From CAWHQZ01 sp963831645 (lineage in GTDB: Bacteria > Pseudomonadota > Alphaproteobacteria > Rhizobiales > Aestuariivirgaceae), in NCBI GenBank assembly GCA_963831645.1, contig CAWHQZ010000028.1, positions 62,001 through 126,000 of the forward strand: a stretch of 64,000 nt of DNA, written 5' to 3'. Below, piece by piece: positions 1-9,391 of the stretch. The notes below the pieces were generated by a model. That model was not told the DNA's origin. It was given only the letters and a program-made list of their open reading frames with translations, and made no database searches. Each line of letters opens with the position of its first letter. Within the stretch, counting starts at the first letter, position 1. A program made the translations under genes and the position numbers.

Positions 1-534
1 ATTGGCCTCCTTGATGGCCAGCTGCTCCTTGTTGGTGTCGATCACAAACATGATATCCGGCGTTCCCCCCATTTCCTTGATACCGCCCAAGGCGTCTTCG
101 AGCTTTTTCCTTTCGCGCGTCAGTTGCAGGAGCTCACGCTTGGTCAGACCCACGCCTTCCTTGGCCGTCAGCTCATCGAGCTGGCGCAGGCGCTTGATCG
201 AGTTTGAGATCGTCTTCCAGTTGGTGAGAGTGCCCCCGAGCCAACGTGAGTTAATGTAGTACTGGGCGCAGCGTTTCGCTGCCTCGACGATCGGCTCGGA
301 TGCCTGGCGCTTGGTGCCGACAAACAAGACCCGACCCCCGCGGGCGACGGCGTCGCGGACGGCCACGAGGGCTTGGTGCAGCAGCGGAACCGTCTGAGCC
401 AGGTCGATGATGTGAATGCCATTGCGCGATCCATAGATGTAGCTTTTCATCTTTGGATTCCAGCGATGGGTTTGATGGCCGAAATGGACGCCTGCTTCCA
501 GAAGCTGGCGCATGGAAAAATCAGGCAAAGCCAT
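1..534 (-). CDS. rpsB: 30S ribosomal protein S2, 3' part beyond the left edge
   Basis: The minus strand is open from an ATG at 534 to the window edge and gives 178 residues beginning MALPDFSMRQLLEAGVHFGH, the usual start of bacterial S2. Later parts such as HRWNPKMKSYIYG and LGGTLTNWKTI also fit the family. S2 joins the small ribosomal subunit and helps recruit S1. The last 70 or more residues lie outside the window. The gene follows dnaE on the same strand with about 200 bases between them, room for its own promoter. The downstream partner, normally tsf, is not visible. Confidence 0.96.
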   Translation of the reverse strand, partial: MALPDFSMRQLLEAGVHFGHQTHRWNPKMKSYIYGSRNGIHIIDLAQTVPLLHQALVAVRDAVARGGRVLFVGTKRQASEPIVEAAKRCAQYYINSRWLGGTLTNWKTISNSIKRLRQLDELTAKEGVGLTKRELLQLTRERKKLEDALGGIKEMGGTPDIMFVIDTNKEQLAIKEAN

Positions 535-735
535 GCCCTGTCACTCCTTCTCCGGTTGGGACCGCCGCGGGCGCGTTGGGGATGGTGCGAGCACCAGCAC
601 CGGAAGGTCGCAGGCTATATGGGGATGACAGTCCCGCGCCCGGCGACCCAGCGTCCGCGTGTGAATTTAGAGAAGGCCTTCTAGTGGAGGCCGGCTGGCG
701 ATGCAAGAGGCGTCGCAGAGAGCCCCAGAGGAGCT

Positions 736-3700
736 TCAGAGGAGCCTTGGCCTTGGATTAGAGGAGCCCCTGATCAGAAGATCCTGAACATCAACCACGC
801 CGGGGATCGCCTTGATGGCGCCTTTGAGCTGCGGGCTCACGGAGAATTTGTTACCCAGCGCGATCGCGACCTCGCGGCCTCCCGGCAGTTGCAGGATCAG
901 CTGAACAGGCGCCCTGCCGCCATTGCTGAGACGGCGGGCTATGGATTCGAGTGGCGCTTCGTCTCTAAGGAAAATGGTAATGCCAGCTTGTATGCCGGCG
1001 GTTACCTGCTCGAGCAACTCGACACCCTGAAGGCGCAGCCGGACTTCTTCACCATCCACATCGGCCTCGACCTTGGCGATGATCGCGCTACCGGGTTCAA
1101 GTAGGTCACGGGCCGCTGCCAGCAGGTCGGAGAATGCGACCGCCTCGAACTGGCCTGAAGGATCGGAGAGCCCGACAAACGCGAAGCGGCTGCCGTTCCT
1201 CGAACGGCGCTCGTGTTTGTATGTGACGGTGCCCGCGAGCTTCGCCACGCTCCCGCGGCCGCTGAGCACCTTTTCCTGGAAAACGGTCCAGGGTTCTACG
1301 CCGATCTTGCTGAGCAGCCCCATGTAATCATCGAGCGGGTGACCCGAGAGATAGAAGCCGACGGCCTCGAACTCGGCGGCGAGCTTCTCCATGGGCAGCC
1401 AAGGCTCGACGGCCGGCAAGCGAAGGCCGCCGTCAGCGGCGTCTGAAACAGAGTGACCGAAGAGGTCTCCCTGCCCTGCTTCGGCCGCGACGGCGGTGCG
1501 ATTGGCGAGCGCCAGAATAGCCTCAACGCCTTCAAAAATTTGCCTCCGGTTGGGATTGAGGCTGTCGAATGCGCCGGCCTTGGCGAGGCTCTCCAGTGCG
1601 CGCTTGTTGAGAAGATGGCCATCGATTTTGCGGGCAAAGTCGCCGATCGAGTTGAACGGTCCCTTGGCGGCCCGCAGCGCCGACAGGTGTTCGATGGCGC
1701 CCGTTCCGACGTTCCGCAGGGCCGCCAGGGAATACTGAACGACGCCCTCCCTGACATCGAATTCGACTCCGGAAGCGTTGATGGAGGGCGAGCGAAGGCG
1801 CACGCCGAGCTTCGCGCCCTCGCGACGCAGCATCATGAGCTTGTCAGTGTTGCCGATGTCGAGGGTCATCGAGGCCGCCATGAACTCGGTTGTGAAGTTC
1901 GCCTTGAGGTAAGCCGTCTGGTAGGCCAGGACCGCATAGGCTGCGGCATGAGACTTGTTGAATCCGTAACCTGCGAATTTGGCCACAAGCTCGAAAATGT
2001 AGTCCGCCTGATGGTTGGGGACGCCCCTGGCGACGGCGCCGCGCACAAAACGTTCCTTCTGCTGGTCCATTTCAGTCTTGATCTTCTTGCCCATCGCGAA
2101 GCGAAGCACATCGGCCTCGGCGAGCGTAAAACCGGCCAGCATCTGGGCGATCTGCATGACCTGTTCCTGGTAGATCATGACGCCGTAGGTCTCTCTCAGG
2201 ATCGGCTCGATCAAGGGATGAAGGTAATCCGGCTGCTCATCCCCCTTTTTGCAGGCGATGAAGCGGGCAATGTTGTCCATGGGTCCAGGGCGGTAGAGCG
2301 CAACGATTGCAATGATGTCCGCGATGCAGTCGGCCGACATTTTGCGCAACACGTCGCGCATGCCCGAGCTTTCAAGCTGAAACACCCCCAGCGTGTCGCC
2401 GCGACCCAGCATCTCGTAGGTGAGCCGGTCGTCGTACGGCGCCCGCTTGATATCGAAACTAGGCTCGCGCTCGCGAATGAGGGCCTCAGCTTTCTTGATC
2501 ACCGTCAAGGTCTTCAGGCCCAGGAAATCGAACTTCACGAGGCCGGCCTTTTCGACCCACTTCATGCTGAATTGAGTTGCTGGAAGGACAGAACGCGGAT
2601 CGCGATAGAGCGGCACTAGCTCCTGCAGCGGCCTGTTTCCGATCACAACCCCGGCCGCATGCGTCGAGGCGTGGCGATATAGTCCCTCGAGCTTCATTCC
2701 GATGTCGAGCATGTTGGCCACGTTCGCATCGCGTTCGCGTTCTTCCTGAAGCCGCGGCTCGCCCGCCAGGGCGTTCTTCAGAGTTATCGGATTGGCCGGG
2801 TTGTTGGGGATGAGTTTGCAAAGTCGGTCGACCTGGCCGTAGGGCATCTGGAGCACCCGGCCGACATCTCGGCACACGGCCCTGGCCTGCAACTTGCCGA
2901 AGGTAATGATCTGCGCCACGCGTTCTCTGCCATAGCGCTTCTGGACGTAGGCGATGACCTCGTCGCGTCGGTCCTGGCAGAAGTCGATGTCGAAGTCGGG
3001 CATGGTTACGCGCCCAGGATTGAGAAACCGCTCAAAAAGAAGATTGAAGCGGAAGGGGTCGAGATCGGTAATTGTGAGGGAGTAGGAAACGAGCGACCCC
3101 GTGCCCGAACCGCGGCCGGGACCAACCGGTATGTCCTGCGACTTGGCGAACTTTATGAAGTCGGCGACGATCAGAAAGTAGCCCGCAAAGTGCATGGAGA
3201 TGATGACATCGAGCTCGAACTCGAGCCGTTTCTCGTAGTCGTGTCGTGACGTGCCCGGCGCCAGGCCATTGACCTCCAGTCGCAGGGCCAGTCCCTCGCG
3301 CGCCGCGGCGCGAAACTCGTCTTTCTCGTCGTGTCCGGCGGCAGTGACAAATCGCGGGAGCTGAGGCTCGCGCGGCGTAGGTCGGAATGCGCAGCGCCTG
3401 GCGATTTCGATCGTGTTCTCGACTGCCTCGGGGAGATCGGCAAAAAGACGCACCATTTCGCGTGGCGTCTTGAAGTAGTGTTCGGGAGTGAGGCGTCGGC
3501 GATTTTCAGAGGCCAACACCTCGCCGTCGGCGATGCAAAGCAGCGCGTCGTGCGCGGCGAAGTCGTCGGCAGTGGGAAAGTACGCCTCGTTGGTCGCAAC
3601 GAGAGGCAGGCCGAGTTCATACGCCAGCTCGATGAGGCCGTGCTCGGCGCGAACTTCCAGGTCCATGCTGTGACGCTGCAATTCGACGTAGAGGCGATCC

Positions 3701-4218
3701 CCAAAGATCATTTGCAGCTTCAGAACGCGCTGGCGCGCCAGTAGCATCTGCCCATCGGCAAGGGCTTCGTTCAGCGGCCCCATCGGCCCGCCGGTAAGGC
3801 AGATCAGGCCGCTCGCGAACTCACCCAGGCTGGTGATCGAAACATGCGGCGCGTGGCTGTCGGGGCTGTCCAGGTAGGCCATGCTCGATAGCCTAATCAG
3901 GTTGGCGTAGCCCTGCTCGTCCTTGGCCAGCAGCGCCAGGCTCGGAAGGGTTGCCAGGGCAGGAACCCGGGTTTCTGCGGTCGCGTCGGTGAAGTCGACT
4001 TTCAGCGAGCATCCGATGATCGGCTGCACTCCTTGATCCGACATCGCCTCGGAGAACTCGAGCGCCCCGAAGAGATTGCCGGTGTCCGTGATGGCAAGTG
4101 CCGGCATGGCAAGGTTCCGGGCCATCTGGGCGAGGTCTTTTATCCGCAACGCTCCTTCCGACAACGAGTAGGCTGTGTGCGTACGGAGGTGAACGAATGC
4201 ATGCCGAGAATCGGTCAT
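736..4218 (-). CDS. dnaE: DNA polymerase III subunit alpha
   Basis: This 1,160-residue protein is the replicative polymerase subunit that extends DNA in the holoenzyme. It starts with a PHP domain (HLRTHTAYSLSEGA, about residues 10-23), has the glycine-rich GPGRGSG stretch near 367, and carries the catalytic aspartate motif PDFDIDF at 407-413. Helix-hairpin-helix and OB-fold regions follow in the C-terminal third. The length is normal for DnaE1. No frame break is visible over nearly 3.5 kb, a useful quality control for this part of the sequence. It lies upstream of rpsB and downstream of lolD. Confidence 0.98.
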   Translation of the reverse strand: MTDSRHAFVHLRTHTAYSLSEGALRIKDLAQMARNLAMPALAITDTGNLFGALEFSEAMSDQGVQPIIGCSLKVDFTDATAETRVPALATLPSLALLAKDEQGYANLIRLSSMAYLDSPDSHAPHVSITSLGEFASGLICLTGGPMGPLNEALADGQMLLARQRVLKLQMIFGDRLYVELQRHSMDLEVRAEHGLIELAYELGLPLVATNEAYFPTADDFAAHDALLCIADGEVLASENRRRLTPEHYFKTPREMVRLFADLPEAVENTIEIARRCAFRPTPREPQLPRFVTAAGHDEKDEFRAAAREGLALRLEVNGLAPGTSRHDYEKRLEFELDVIISMHFAGYFLIVADFIKFAKSQDIPVGPGRGSGTGSLVSYSLTITDLDPFRFNLLFERFLNPGRVTMPDFDIDFCQDRRDEVIAYVQKRYGRERVAQIITFGKLQARAVCRDVGRVLQMPYGQVDRLCKLIPNNPANPITLKNALAGEPRLQEERERDANVANMLDIGMKLEGLYRHASTHAAGVVIGNRPLQELVPLYRDPRSVLPATQFSMKWVEKAGLVKFDFLGLKTLTVIKKAEALIREREPSFDIKRAPYDDRLTYEMLGRGDTLGVFQLESSGMRDVLRKMSADCIADIIAIVALYRPGPMDNIARFIACKKGDEQPDYLHPLIEPILRETYGVMIYQEQVMQIAQMLAGFTLAEADVLRFAMGKKIKTEMDQQKERFVRGAVARGVPNHQADYIFELVAKFAGYGFNKSHAAAYAVLAYQTAYLKANFTTEFMAASMTLDIGNTDKLMMLRREGAKLGVRLRSPSINASGVEFDVREGVVQYSLAALRNVGTGAIEHLSALRAAKGPFNSIGDFARKIDGHLLNKRALESLAKAGAFDSLNPNRRQIFEGVEAILALANRTAVAAEAGQGDLFGHSVSDAADGGLRLPAVEPWLPMEKLAAEFEAVGFYLSGHPLDDYMGLLSKIGVEPWTVFQEKVLSGRGSVAKLAGTVTYKHERRSRNGSRFAFVGLSDPSGQFEAVAFSDLLAAARDLLEPGSAIIAKVEADVDGEEVRLRLQGVELLEQVTAGIQAGITIFLRDEAPLESIARRLSNGGRAPVQLILQLPGGREVAIALGNKFSVSPQLKGAIKAIPGVVDVQDLLIRGSSNPRPRLL

Positions 4219-4311
4219 CGACCCGACATTATCTCACCGGCGCCGGGGTTGCGCGCCTGCCGTGCGGGTGTGCACAAATTCCGCGAGGCCGGCCAGCCGG
4301 CACTGCGGCTC

Positions 4312-5001
4312 TCAGCCGGCACGGAGTTCGCCGCAGTCGAGCCTGACTATCCGGGTCATGCGGCTGGCAAGCTCGAGATTGTGCGTTGCGACGAGGGCGC
4401 CAAGCCCTTCTTCCGCGATGAGCCGCAGAAACTCCGCGTGCACCTGCTCCGCCGTCCGGGGATCGAGATTGCCGGTCGGCTCATCCGCCAAAAGGAGCAG
4501 GGGCTTGTTGGCGATGGCCCGGGCAATCGCCACCCGTTGCTGTTCGCCGCCGGAAAGCTCGGCGGGGCGGTGCTCAAGTCGTTCGGAAAGGCCCAGCCGC
4601 GCCAACAGCTCACTGGCCCTCGTGCGCGCTTCGGCGTGCGCGGTATTAGCAATGAGTTGCGGCATGACGACGTTTTCCAGCGCGGTAAATTCCGGCAGCA
4701 AGTGATGGAGCTGATACACGAAACCAATACCGATGCGGCGAATGCGGGTGCGCGAACGATCGTCCAGGCCCGTGCAGTTCCTGCCGGCGATCAGCACTTC
4801 CCCTGCCGTCGGCCGCTCAAGCAGTCCGGCGATGTGAAGCAGAGACGATTTGCCGGCTCCTGAGGGTCCAACCAGGGCAACGATTTCCCCCGGCTCGACG
4901 CTCATGCTGAGGTTGCGGAAAACGTCGAGGCGTCCGTGCGCCTCGGCATAGCTGCGGTCGATATTACGAAGCTCAAGGGCCGGACGAAGAGCGGCCGTCA
5001 T
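4312..5001 (-). CDS. lolD: Lipoprotein-releasing ABC transporter ATP-binding protein LolD
   Basis: The 229-residue ATPase powers release of lipoproteins from the inner membrane to LolA. It has Walker A (GPSGAGKSS), the signature LSGGEQQRVAIARA, Walker B (LLLADEPTGNLD) and the switch histidine in ATHN. The ATG at 5001 is preferred over an upstream in-frame one because it overlaps the lolC stop codon as ATGA, a sign of translational coupling, and because the protein then starts MTAALRPALELRNI, the usual LolD start. It forms an operon with lolC and probably proS. Confidence 0.95.
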   Translation of the reverse strand: MTAALRPALELRNIDRSYAEAHGRLDVFRNLSMSVEPGEIVALVGPSGAGKSSLLHIAGLLERPTAGEVLIAGRNCTGLDDRSRTRIRRIGIGFVYQLHHLLPEFTALENVVMPQLIANTAHAEARTRASELLARLGLSERLEHRPAELSGGEQQRVAIARAIANKPLLLLADEPTGNLDPRTAEQVHAEFLRLIAEEGLGALVATHNLELASRMTRIVRLDCGELRAG

Positions 5002-6273
5002 TCGTACCTCAAGGCTTCGACCGGATCGAGGCTTGCTGCCCGCCATGAGGGATAGAGGGTGGCGATGATCGACAGCAACAGTGCAAGGCAAACCGCCCAC
5101 GCCGTCTGCACTGGATCCATCTCAGCGGGGAGCTGAGAGAGGTAGTAGGTCTCGGCGGCAAATATATTTGTGCGTGTAAGCCAGGCGACAAACTGGCGGA
5201 TACTTTCGATGTTGAGGCAGACCACAACGCCGAGCACCAGGCCTGCGAGCGTGCCCACGACACCAATCGAGGCGCCGGTGATCAGGAATACCCTCTGCAC
5301 CGTGCCGCGCGAGGCGCCCATCGTCCTCAGGATGGCAATGTCGTGAGACTTGTCCTTCACGAGCATGATGAGTCCGGAAATTATGTTCAGCGCCGCCACG
5401 AGAATAATCAGCGATAGAATAATGAACATGACGTTGCGCTCCACGGCGAGCGCGCTGAAGAAGGTCTCGTTACGCCTCTTCCAGGTAACGAACGTGTACT
5501 GCGGGCCAGCGGCGGCAGCCATCGTCTCGACATGCCGATCGATTGCTTCCGCATCATCGACCATCACTTCGATGCCGCTGACCCCTTCTTCAACCAGGAA
5601 GTATTCCTGGGCCGCGTGCAACGGCATGTAGATGACGTTCTCGTCGTATTCCGACATGCCGAAATTGAACAGCGCGACGATCGGAAAATTTCTTATTCGC
5701 GGAGCGGTGCCAAAGGGGGTCTCTGGACCGTTGGGGGCTATCAGTGTGATCTCGCCACCAAGAGTGAGCTGATGCTTGAAGGCCATACGCCAGCCGATGG
5801 CGACCCCGTCCCCGGCATCGAAACCCTCCAGGGTGCCGCGAAGCTCGTCGTTTACGAGTTCCACCCACCTTCTTGATGTCAGCTTCGCGCAGTCCCCTCA
5901 CTAGGCCGCCGGTCGCCTGGCGTTCGGAAGCCACCATTACCTGGCCTTCGACGTAGGGAACAGCGCTCACGACGCCTGGCGACTTCAGGAGGTCGCGGCC
6001 GAGCGTCTCGAATTCGGCGATGGGCAGGGCTTCGGCGTGAAAGACGTTCGCGTGGCCGGAGAACCCCAAGATCTTGTTCATCAGCTCGCTGCGGAAGCCA
6101 TTCATCACCGCCATGACGATGATCAGCGTCGCCACGCCGAGCATGATGCCGAGGAACGAAAACCCGGCGATGACGGAGATGAAGCCTTCCTTGCGTCGGG
6201 CTCGCAGATAGCGTGCTGCGATCATCCATTCGAAGCCCGCAAAGGGCCGTGTGTCAGGGGAATCCGGTTTCAT
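4998..6273 (-). CDS. lolC: Lipoprotein-releasing ABC transporter permease LolC/LolE, frame broken once
   Basis: This is the membrane subunit of the LolCD transporter. The first half (from ATG 6273) reads MKPDSPDTRPFAGFEWMIAA, then a transmembrane segment (GIMLGVATLIIVMAVMNGFR) and the periplasmic part up to ADIKKV. The second half (ELVNDELRGTLEG onward, three transmembrane segments and the terminal SLDPVEALRYE) is in another frame. The switch occurs at about 5864-5870, at a CCCACC run on the plus strand, where removing one base restores one continuous protein of about 425 residues. LolC is expected to be essential and its partner LolD is intact, so a base-calling error is more likely than gene loss. 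Confidence 0.88.
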
Positions 6274-6275
6274 GC

Positions 6276-7607
6276 CTACCAGCCGCGAAACAGCTCCGAG
6301 GTAACCCGGTCAAGCGATACGCTCCGGCGCTCGCCCGAGGCGCGCTGCTTCACCTCCGCAACTCCTTCCTTCAGCCCGCGCGGTCCTATGATCACCTGCC
6401 ACGGCAGGCCAATGAGATCCATCACCGCGAATTTGGCCCCCGGCCGTTCGTCGGTGTCATGATGAAGGACTTCCAAGCCATCCCGCCTCAGCGCGCTGTG
6501 AACCTTCTCGCAGGCCGCGTCGCAACCGGAATCGCCCGGCTTGAGATTGATGAGACCGACGTCAAACGGCGCCACGGGCTCGGGCCAGATGATTCCGGCG
6601 GCATCATGACTGGCCTCGATGATGGCGCCGACGAGCCTCGATACACCGATACCGTAGGACCCGGACTCGACCGCCACCGGCCTGCCGTCGTGGTCCTGCG
6701 CCAGGCATTCGAGCGGCTGGGAGTACTTGGTGCCGAAAAAGAAGATGTGGCCAACCTCCACGCCGCGACCCGTCAGGCGGCGTTCGTGCGGCACGCGACG
6801 CTCGAATTCCGCTGGATCGTGCTTGTCGTCGGTGGCTGCATACTTGCCGGTGAAATCGGCGACGACCGAGGCGACGGCCGCCGCGTCGTCGTAGTCGATG
6901 TCAAAGGACTTCCAGTCCATATCGTAGAAGTCGCGGTCGAAGTAAACCGCGCTCTCGCCTGTTTCCGCCAGCACGAGAAATTCATGACTGTTGTCACCGC
7001 CGATTGGCCCGGTCTCAGCGCGCATCGGAATCGCCTTCAGGCCCATACGCGCGAAAGTGCGCAGGTAGGACACAAACATCTTGTTGTATGAGTGCTTCCC
7101 GGCCTCGGCGCTGATATCGAAGGAATAAGCGTCCTTCATCAGGAACTCCCGCCCCCGCATAACGCCGAAGCGCGGCCTCACCTCATCGCGAAACTTCCAC
7201 TGTATATGATAAAGATTGCGCGGCAGATCGCGGTAGGACTGAATGCCCTGACGCACGATGTCGGTGATCATCTCTTCGTTGGTCGGACCGTAGAGCATCT
7301 CGCGATCGTGACGGTCCTTGAAGCGCAGCATTTCCTTGCCGTAAACCTCGTACCGGCCCGACTTGCGCCACAGATCGGATGATTGAAGCGTCGGCATCAG
7401 CACCTCGATTGCCCCGGCCCGGTTCTGTTCCTCGCGCACGATGTCCTCGATCTTCTTGAGGACTCGCAGTCCCAGCGGCAGCCACGAATAGCTGCCGGCA
7501 GCTTCCTGCCGGATCATGCCCGAACGCAGCATGAGACGATGGGAAACGATCTCGGCCTCCTTGGGATCGTCGCGGAGAACAGGCATGAAGTACCGGGAAA
7601 TTCGCAT
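6276..7607 (-). CDS. proS: Prolyl-tRNA synthetase, short alphaproteobacterial type
   Basis: This class II aminoacyl-tRNA synthetase charges tRNA-Pro with proline. At 443 residues it matches the short form of alphaproteobacteria, without the editing insertion of the E. coli enzyme. Motif 2-like QWKFRDEVRPRFGVMRGREF and the C-terminal anticodon-binding region are visible. The ATG at 7607 gives MRISRYFMPVLRDDP, the typical start; 16 further upstream codons are open but unlike the family. The gene ends two bases before the lolC start, so the two are probably co-transcribed. Confidence 0.96.
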   Translation of the reverse strand: MRISRYFMPVLRDDPKEAEIVSHRLMLRSGMIRQEAAGSYSWLPLGLRVLKKIEDIVREEQNRAGAIEVLMPTLQSSDLWRKSGRYEVYGKEMLRFKDRHDREMLYGPTNEEMITDIVRQGIQSYRDLPRNLYHIQWKFRDEVRPRFGVMRGREFLMKDAYSFDISAEAGKHSYNKMFVSYLRTFARMGLKAIPMRAETGPIGGDNSHEFLVLAETGESAVYFDRDFYDMDWKSFDIDYDDAAAVASVVADFTGKYAATDDKHDPAEFERRVPHERRLTGRGVEVGHIFFFGTKYSQPLECLAQDHDGRPVAVESGSYGIGVSRLVGAIIEASHDAAGIIWPEPVAPFDVGLINLKPGDSGCDAACEKVHSALRRDGLEVLHHDTDERPGAKFAVMDLIGLPWQVIIGPRGLKEGVAEVKQRASGERRSVSLDRVTSELFRGW

Positions 7608-8019
7608 GACCGATCCGGAGGAGAAGGGCTGGAGCTCACAAGCTCGCCGCAACATAAGGAAACCCCAGCCTTTTTAGGCGAATTCGCCCGGGAAACAAAG
7701 GACAGAGGCAGATGAACGTTTCTTTGGGGTCGGCTTATCGCGGCAATGGCATTTAAATGTCATTTAACATGACAGACAGTCCCGCCGTGGCTATCGTGCG
7801 CCGCGCAATAACAAGGCGAGACACCGGATCGGATTCTTCGGAATCAGGTTCCGGTTTCCAAGTCTGGGGAGGTATGGCCTTGGCGCGCCGCTGACCAGTC
7901 GTCTGGCGACGCTCAACCAGGGCGGGAAAGACCCGCTCGGGATCAAGACCGGTAAACTAACAAAGCAAGGTGCCAGCCTTGCTTTTCTTTTGCTCCAGCC
8001 GGCCCTACCACGCCCCGCG
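7608..8019. other. Intergenic region upstream of proS
   Basis: No convincing gene is visible in these 412 bases. The minus strand has an open stretch of about 64 codons (roughly 7760-7955) without a normal start codon. The right end holds a hairpin with a T-rich tail. The proS promoter must lie in the left part. A structured RNA is possible but not shown. Confidence 0.5.
7963..7989 (+). terminator. Hairpin with T-rich tail
   Basis: AAGCAAGG and CCTTGCTT form an 8-base stem around a 6-base loop, followed by TTCTTTT on the plus strand. The flanking genes are on the minus strand, so it may end the short DUF1467 transcript (with a weaker T tract in that direction) or an unknown plus-strand RNA. 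Confidence 0.45.
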
Positions 8020-8262
8020 TTAAAGCAATGAAAGATAGCCGGACGACTTCAGCCACAAGAACCCGGCAAAAATCAACGCCGCCAGAACCGTCGTGGCAAG
8101 GAGCTTTCTGACCATCATCGGCCGCAGGGGGGCGCTCGGCGAATGGCCCGGGGCCACATCTGCGCCCGTTTCATGAGCGCTGGTCGTTCCCCATGGAAGC
8201 ACTGCGAACAAGGCTGTCCACCAGATGATAAAATAGATGGCAATGGCGCTGCCAATGCTCAT
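8020..8262 (-). CDS. DUF1467 family small membrane protein
   Basis: This 80-residue protein has two transmembrane segments, near residues 5-25 (IAIYFIIWWTALFAVLPWG) and 54-72 (LLATTVLAALIFAGFLWL). The layout and the WWTALFAVLPWG stretch match DUF1467, a small alphaproteobacterial family found next to methylmalonyl-CoA epimerase and proS. Function is unknown. The start ATG overlaps the end of the epimerase gene by four bases, so the two are probably translationally coupled. Confidence 0.85.
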   Translation of the reverse strand: MSIGSAIAIYFIIWWTALFAVLPWGTTSAHETGADVAPGHSPSAPLRPMMVRKLLATTVLAALIFAGFLWLKSSGYLSLL

Positions 8263-8669
8263 GCCTGTTCCAGTTCCAGAAGCGCCCCAGAAAAATCGTG
8301 AGGATGGAGAAAAAGTATCAGCTTGCCGTGAGCTCCGAGCCGTGGTTCGCCGCTGCCCAAAACGCGTGCTCCCTGACTTCGCAGGTGATCGCGGGCAGCG
8401 ATAATGTCGTCAACCTCGAAACACAGGTGGTGAATGCCGCCGGCCGGGTTGCGGTCGAGAAACGCCTTGATCGGCGAGGCCTCGCCCAATGGCTCCATAA
8501 GCTCGATGCGCGTGTTGGCAACCTCGACGAAGGCAACGGATACACCGTGGCCGGGCTCGGCCTGGCTCGCCGATACCTTGGCACCAAGCATCATTCGGTA
8601 GCGCTCGGCTGCAGCCGTCAAATCCGGAACCGCGATGGCGACGTGATTCAGACGCCCCAGCATGGCCAC
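8259..8669 (-). CDS. mce: Methylmalonyl-CoA epimerase
   Basis: The 136-residue protein is a glyoxalase-fold (VOC) enzyme that interconverts the two epimers of methylmalonyl-CoA in propionyl-CoA assimilation. It begins with LNHVAIAVPDL, giving a metal-binding histidine, and continues with GGIHHLCFEVDDI and a late acidic ligand in ALLELEQA. Length is typical. It sits just after recO with only three bases between them and overlaps the DUF1467 gene. Confidence 0.92.
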   Translation of the reverse strand: MAMLGRLNHVAIAVPDLTAAAERYRMMLGAKVSASQAEPGHGVSVAFVEVANTRIELMEPLGEASPIKAFLDRNPAGGIHHLCFEVDDIIAARDHLRSQGARVLGSGEPRLGAHGKLILFLHPHDFSGALLELEQA

Positions 8670-8672
8670 CCC

Positions 8673-9386
8673 TCAGTGCAGCTGCGCCAGCAAGCGGGAG
8701 CGCGCCTCCGGTATCGAGAGGCCTCGCGGAGCAAGCAGATGGCGTTCGAGAAAGTGCCCGGTCAGAGTGAAGCCGTCGCGCACGTCGGCTCGATCCGGCG
8801 TATGAGCAGTGCCGAGCAGGAAAGCCGGAAGCCTCAACAGTCGGTTCTGGTAGGCTTCGCCCGCCTCCAGGCTTACTGCCCTGCCGGTTTTCGGCGATAC
8901 GTAGCGCAGCGCCCTGCTCGCTCCAGTCGCTGCACAACGGGTGAGATCGAGGCCGAATCCCAGCTCGTCGAGCAGACCGAGCTCCCAGCGCACCAGCAAG
9001 GCGGGCCAGACCTCGTCGTCGGCCAGGCTTTCAAGCACGACAAAGGTCGCTTCATAAAGACGTGGATGGGGCTCGCGTTCCGGCAGGAGCTGACTGAGGG
9101 CCAACATGGTCGTAAGGCCGGCGAGCCTGAAGGGACAATCCATGAGGCTGGCGGCGCGAAGCCGCGCCGGCTCAACGATGTAGAGTCCCAGATGATCTTC
9201 GAGCCGGGCGCGCCACGTCGCCAGCACCGAATTGCCAGGTTGCAGCACCGGCCGCATGGTACGCGAGCGGCCGCCGCGCACCAGTCCCAGACTGCGTCCG
9301 TGACGGGCGGTCAGCAGCTCTAGGATGACGCTGGTTTCGCCATGCCGGCGAGCGCCCAGAACAATGCCTTCCTCGCTCCACTGCAT
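8673..9386 (-). CDS. recO: DNA repair protein RecO
   Basis: The 237-residue protein starts MQWSEEGIVLGARRHGETS, the conserved N-terminal OB-fold start of RecO, which helps load RecA on SSB-coated DNA in the RecFOR pathway. The middle part (LYEATFVVLESLADDE) and the region after ELGFGLDLTRCAATG fit the helical domain. It lies five bases downstream of era on the same strand, the usual alphaproteobacterial arrangement. Confidence 0.93.
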   Translation of the reverse strand: MQWSEEGIVLGARRHGETSVILELLTARHGRSLGLVRGGRSRTMRPVLQPGNSVLATWRARLEDHLGLYIVEPARLRAASLMDCPFRLAGLTTMLALSQLLPEREPHPRLYEATFVVLESLADDEVWPALLVRWELGLLDELGFGLDLTRCAATGASRALRYVSPKTGRAVSLEAGEAYQNRLLRLPAFLLGTAHTPDRADVRDGFTLTGHFLERHLLAPRGLSIPEARSRLLAQLH

Positions 9387-9391
9387 GCCGC

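Noticed and set aside
1453..2619. 388-codon open frame on the plus strand
   Set aside because: It lies antisense inside dnaE, whose frame is clearly conserved. High GC makes long antisense frames common.
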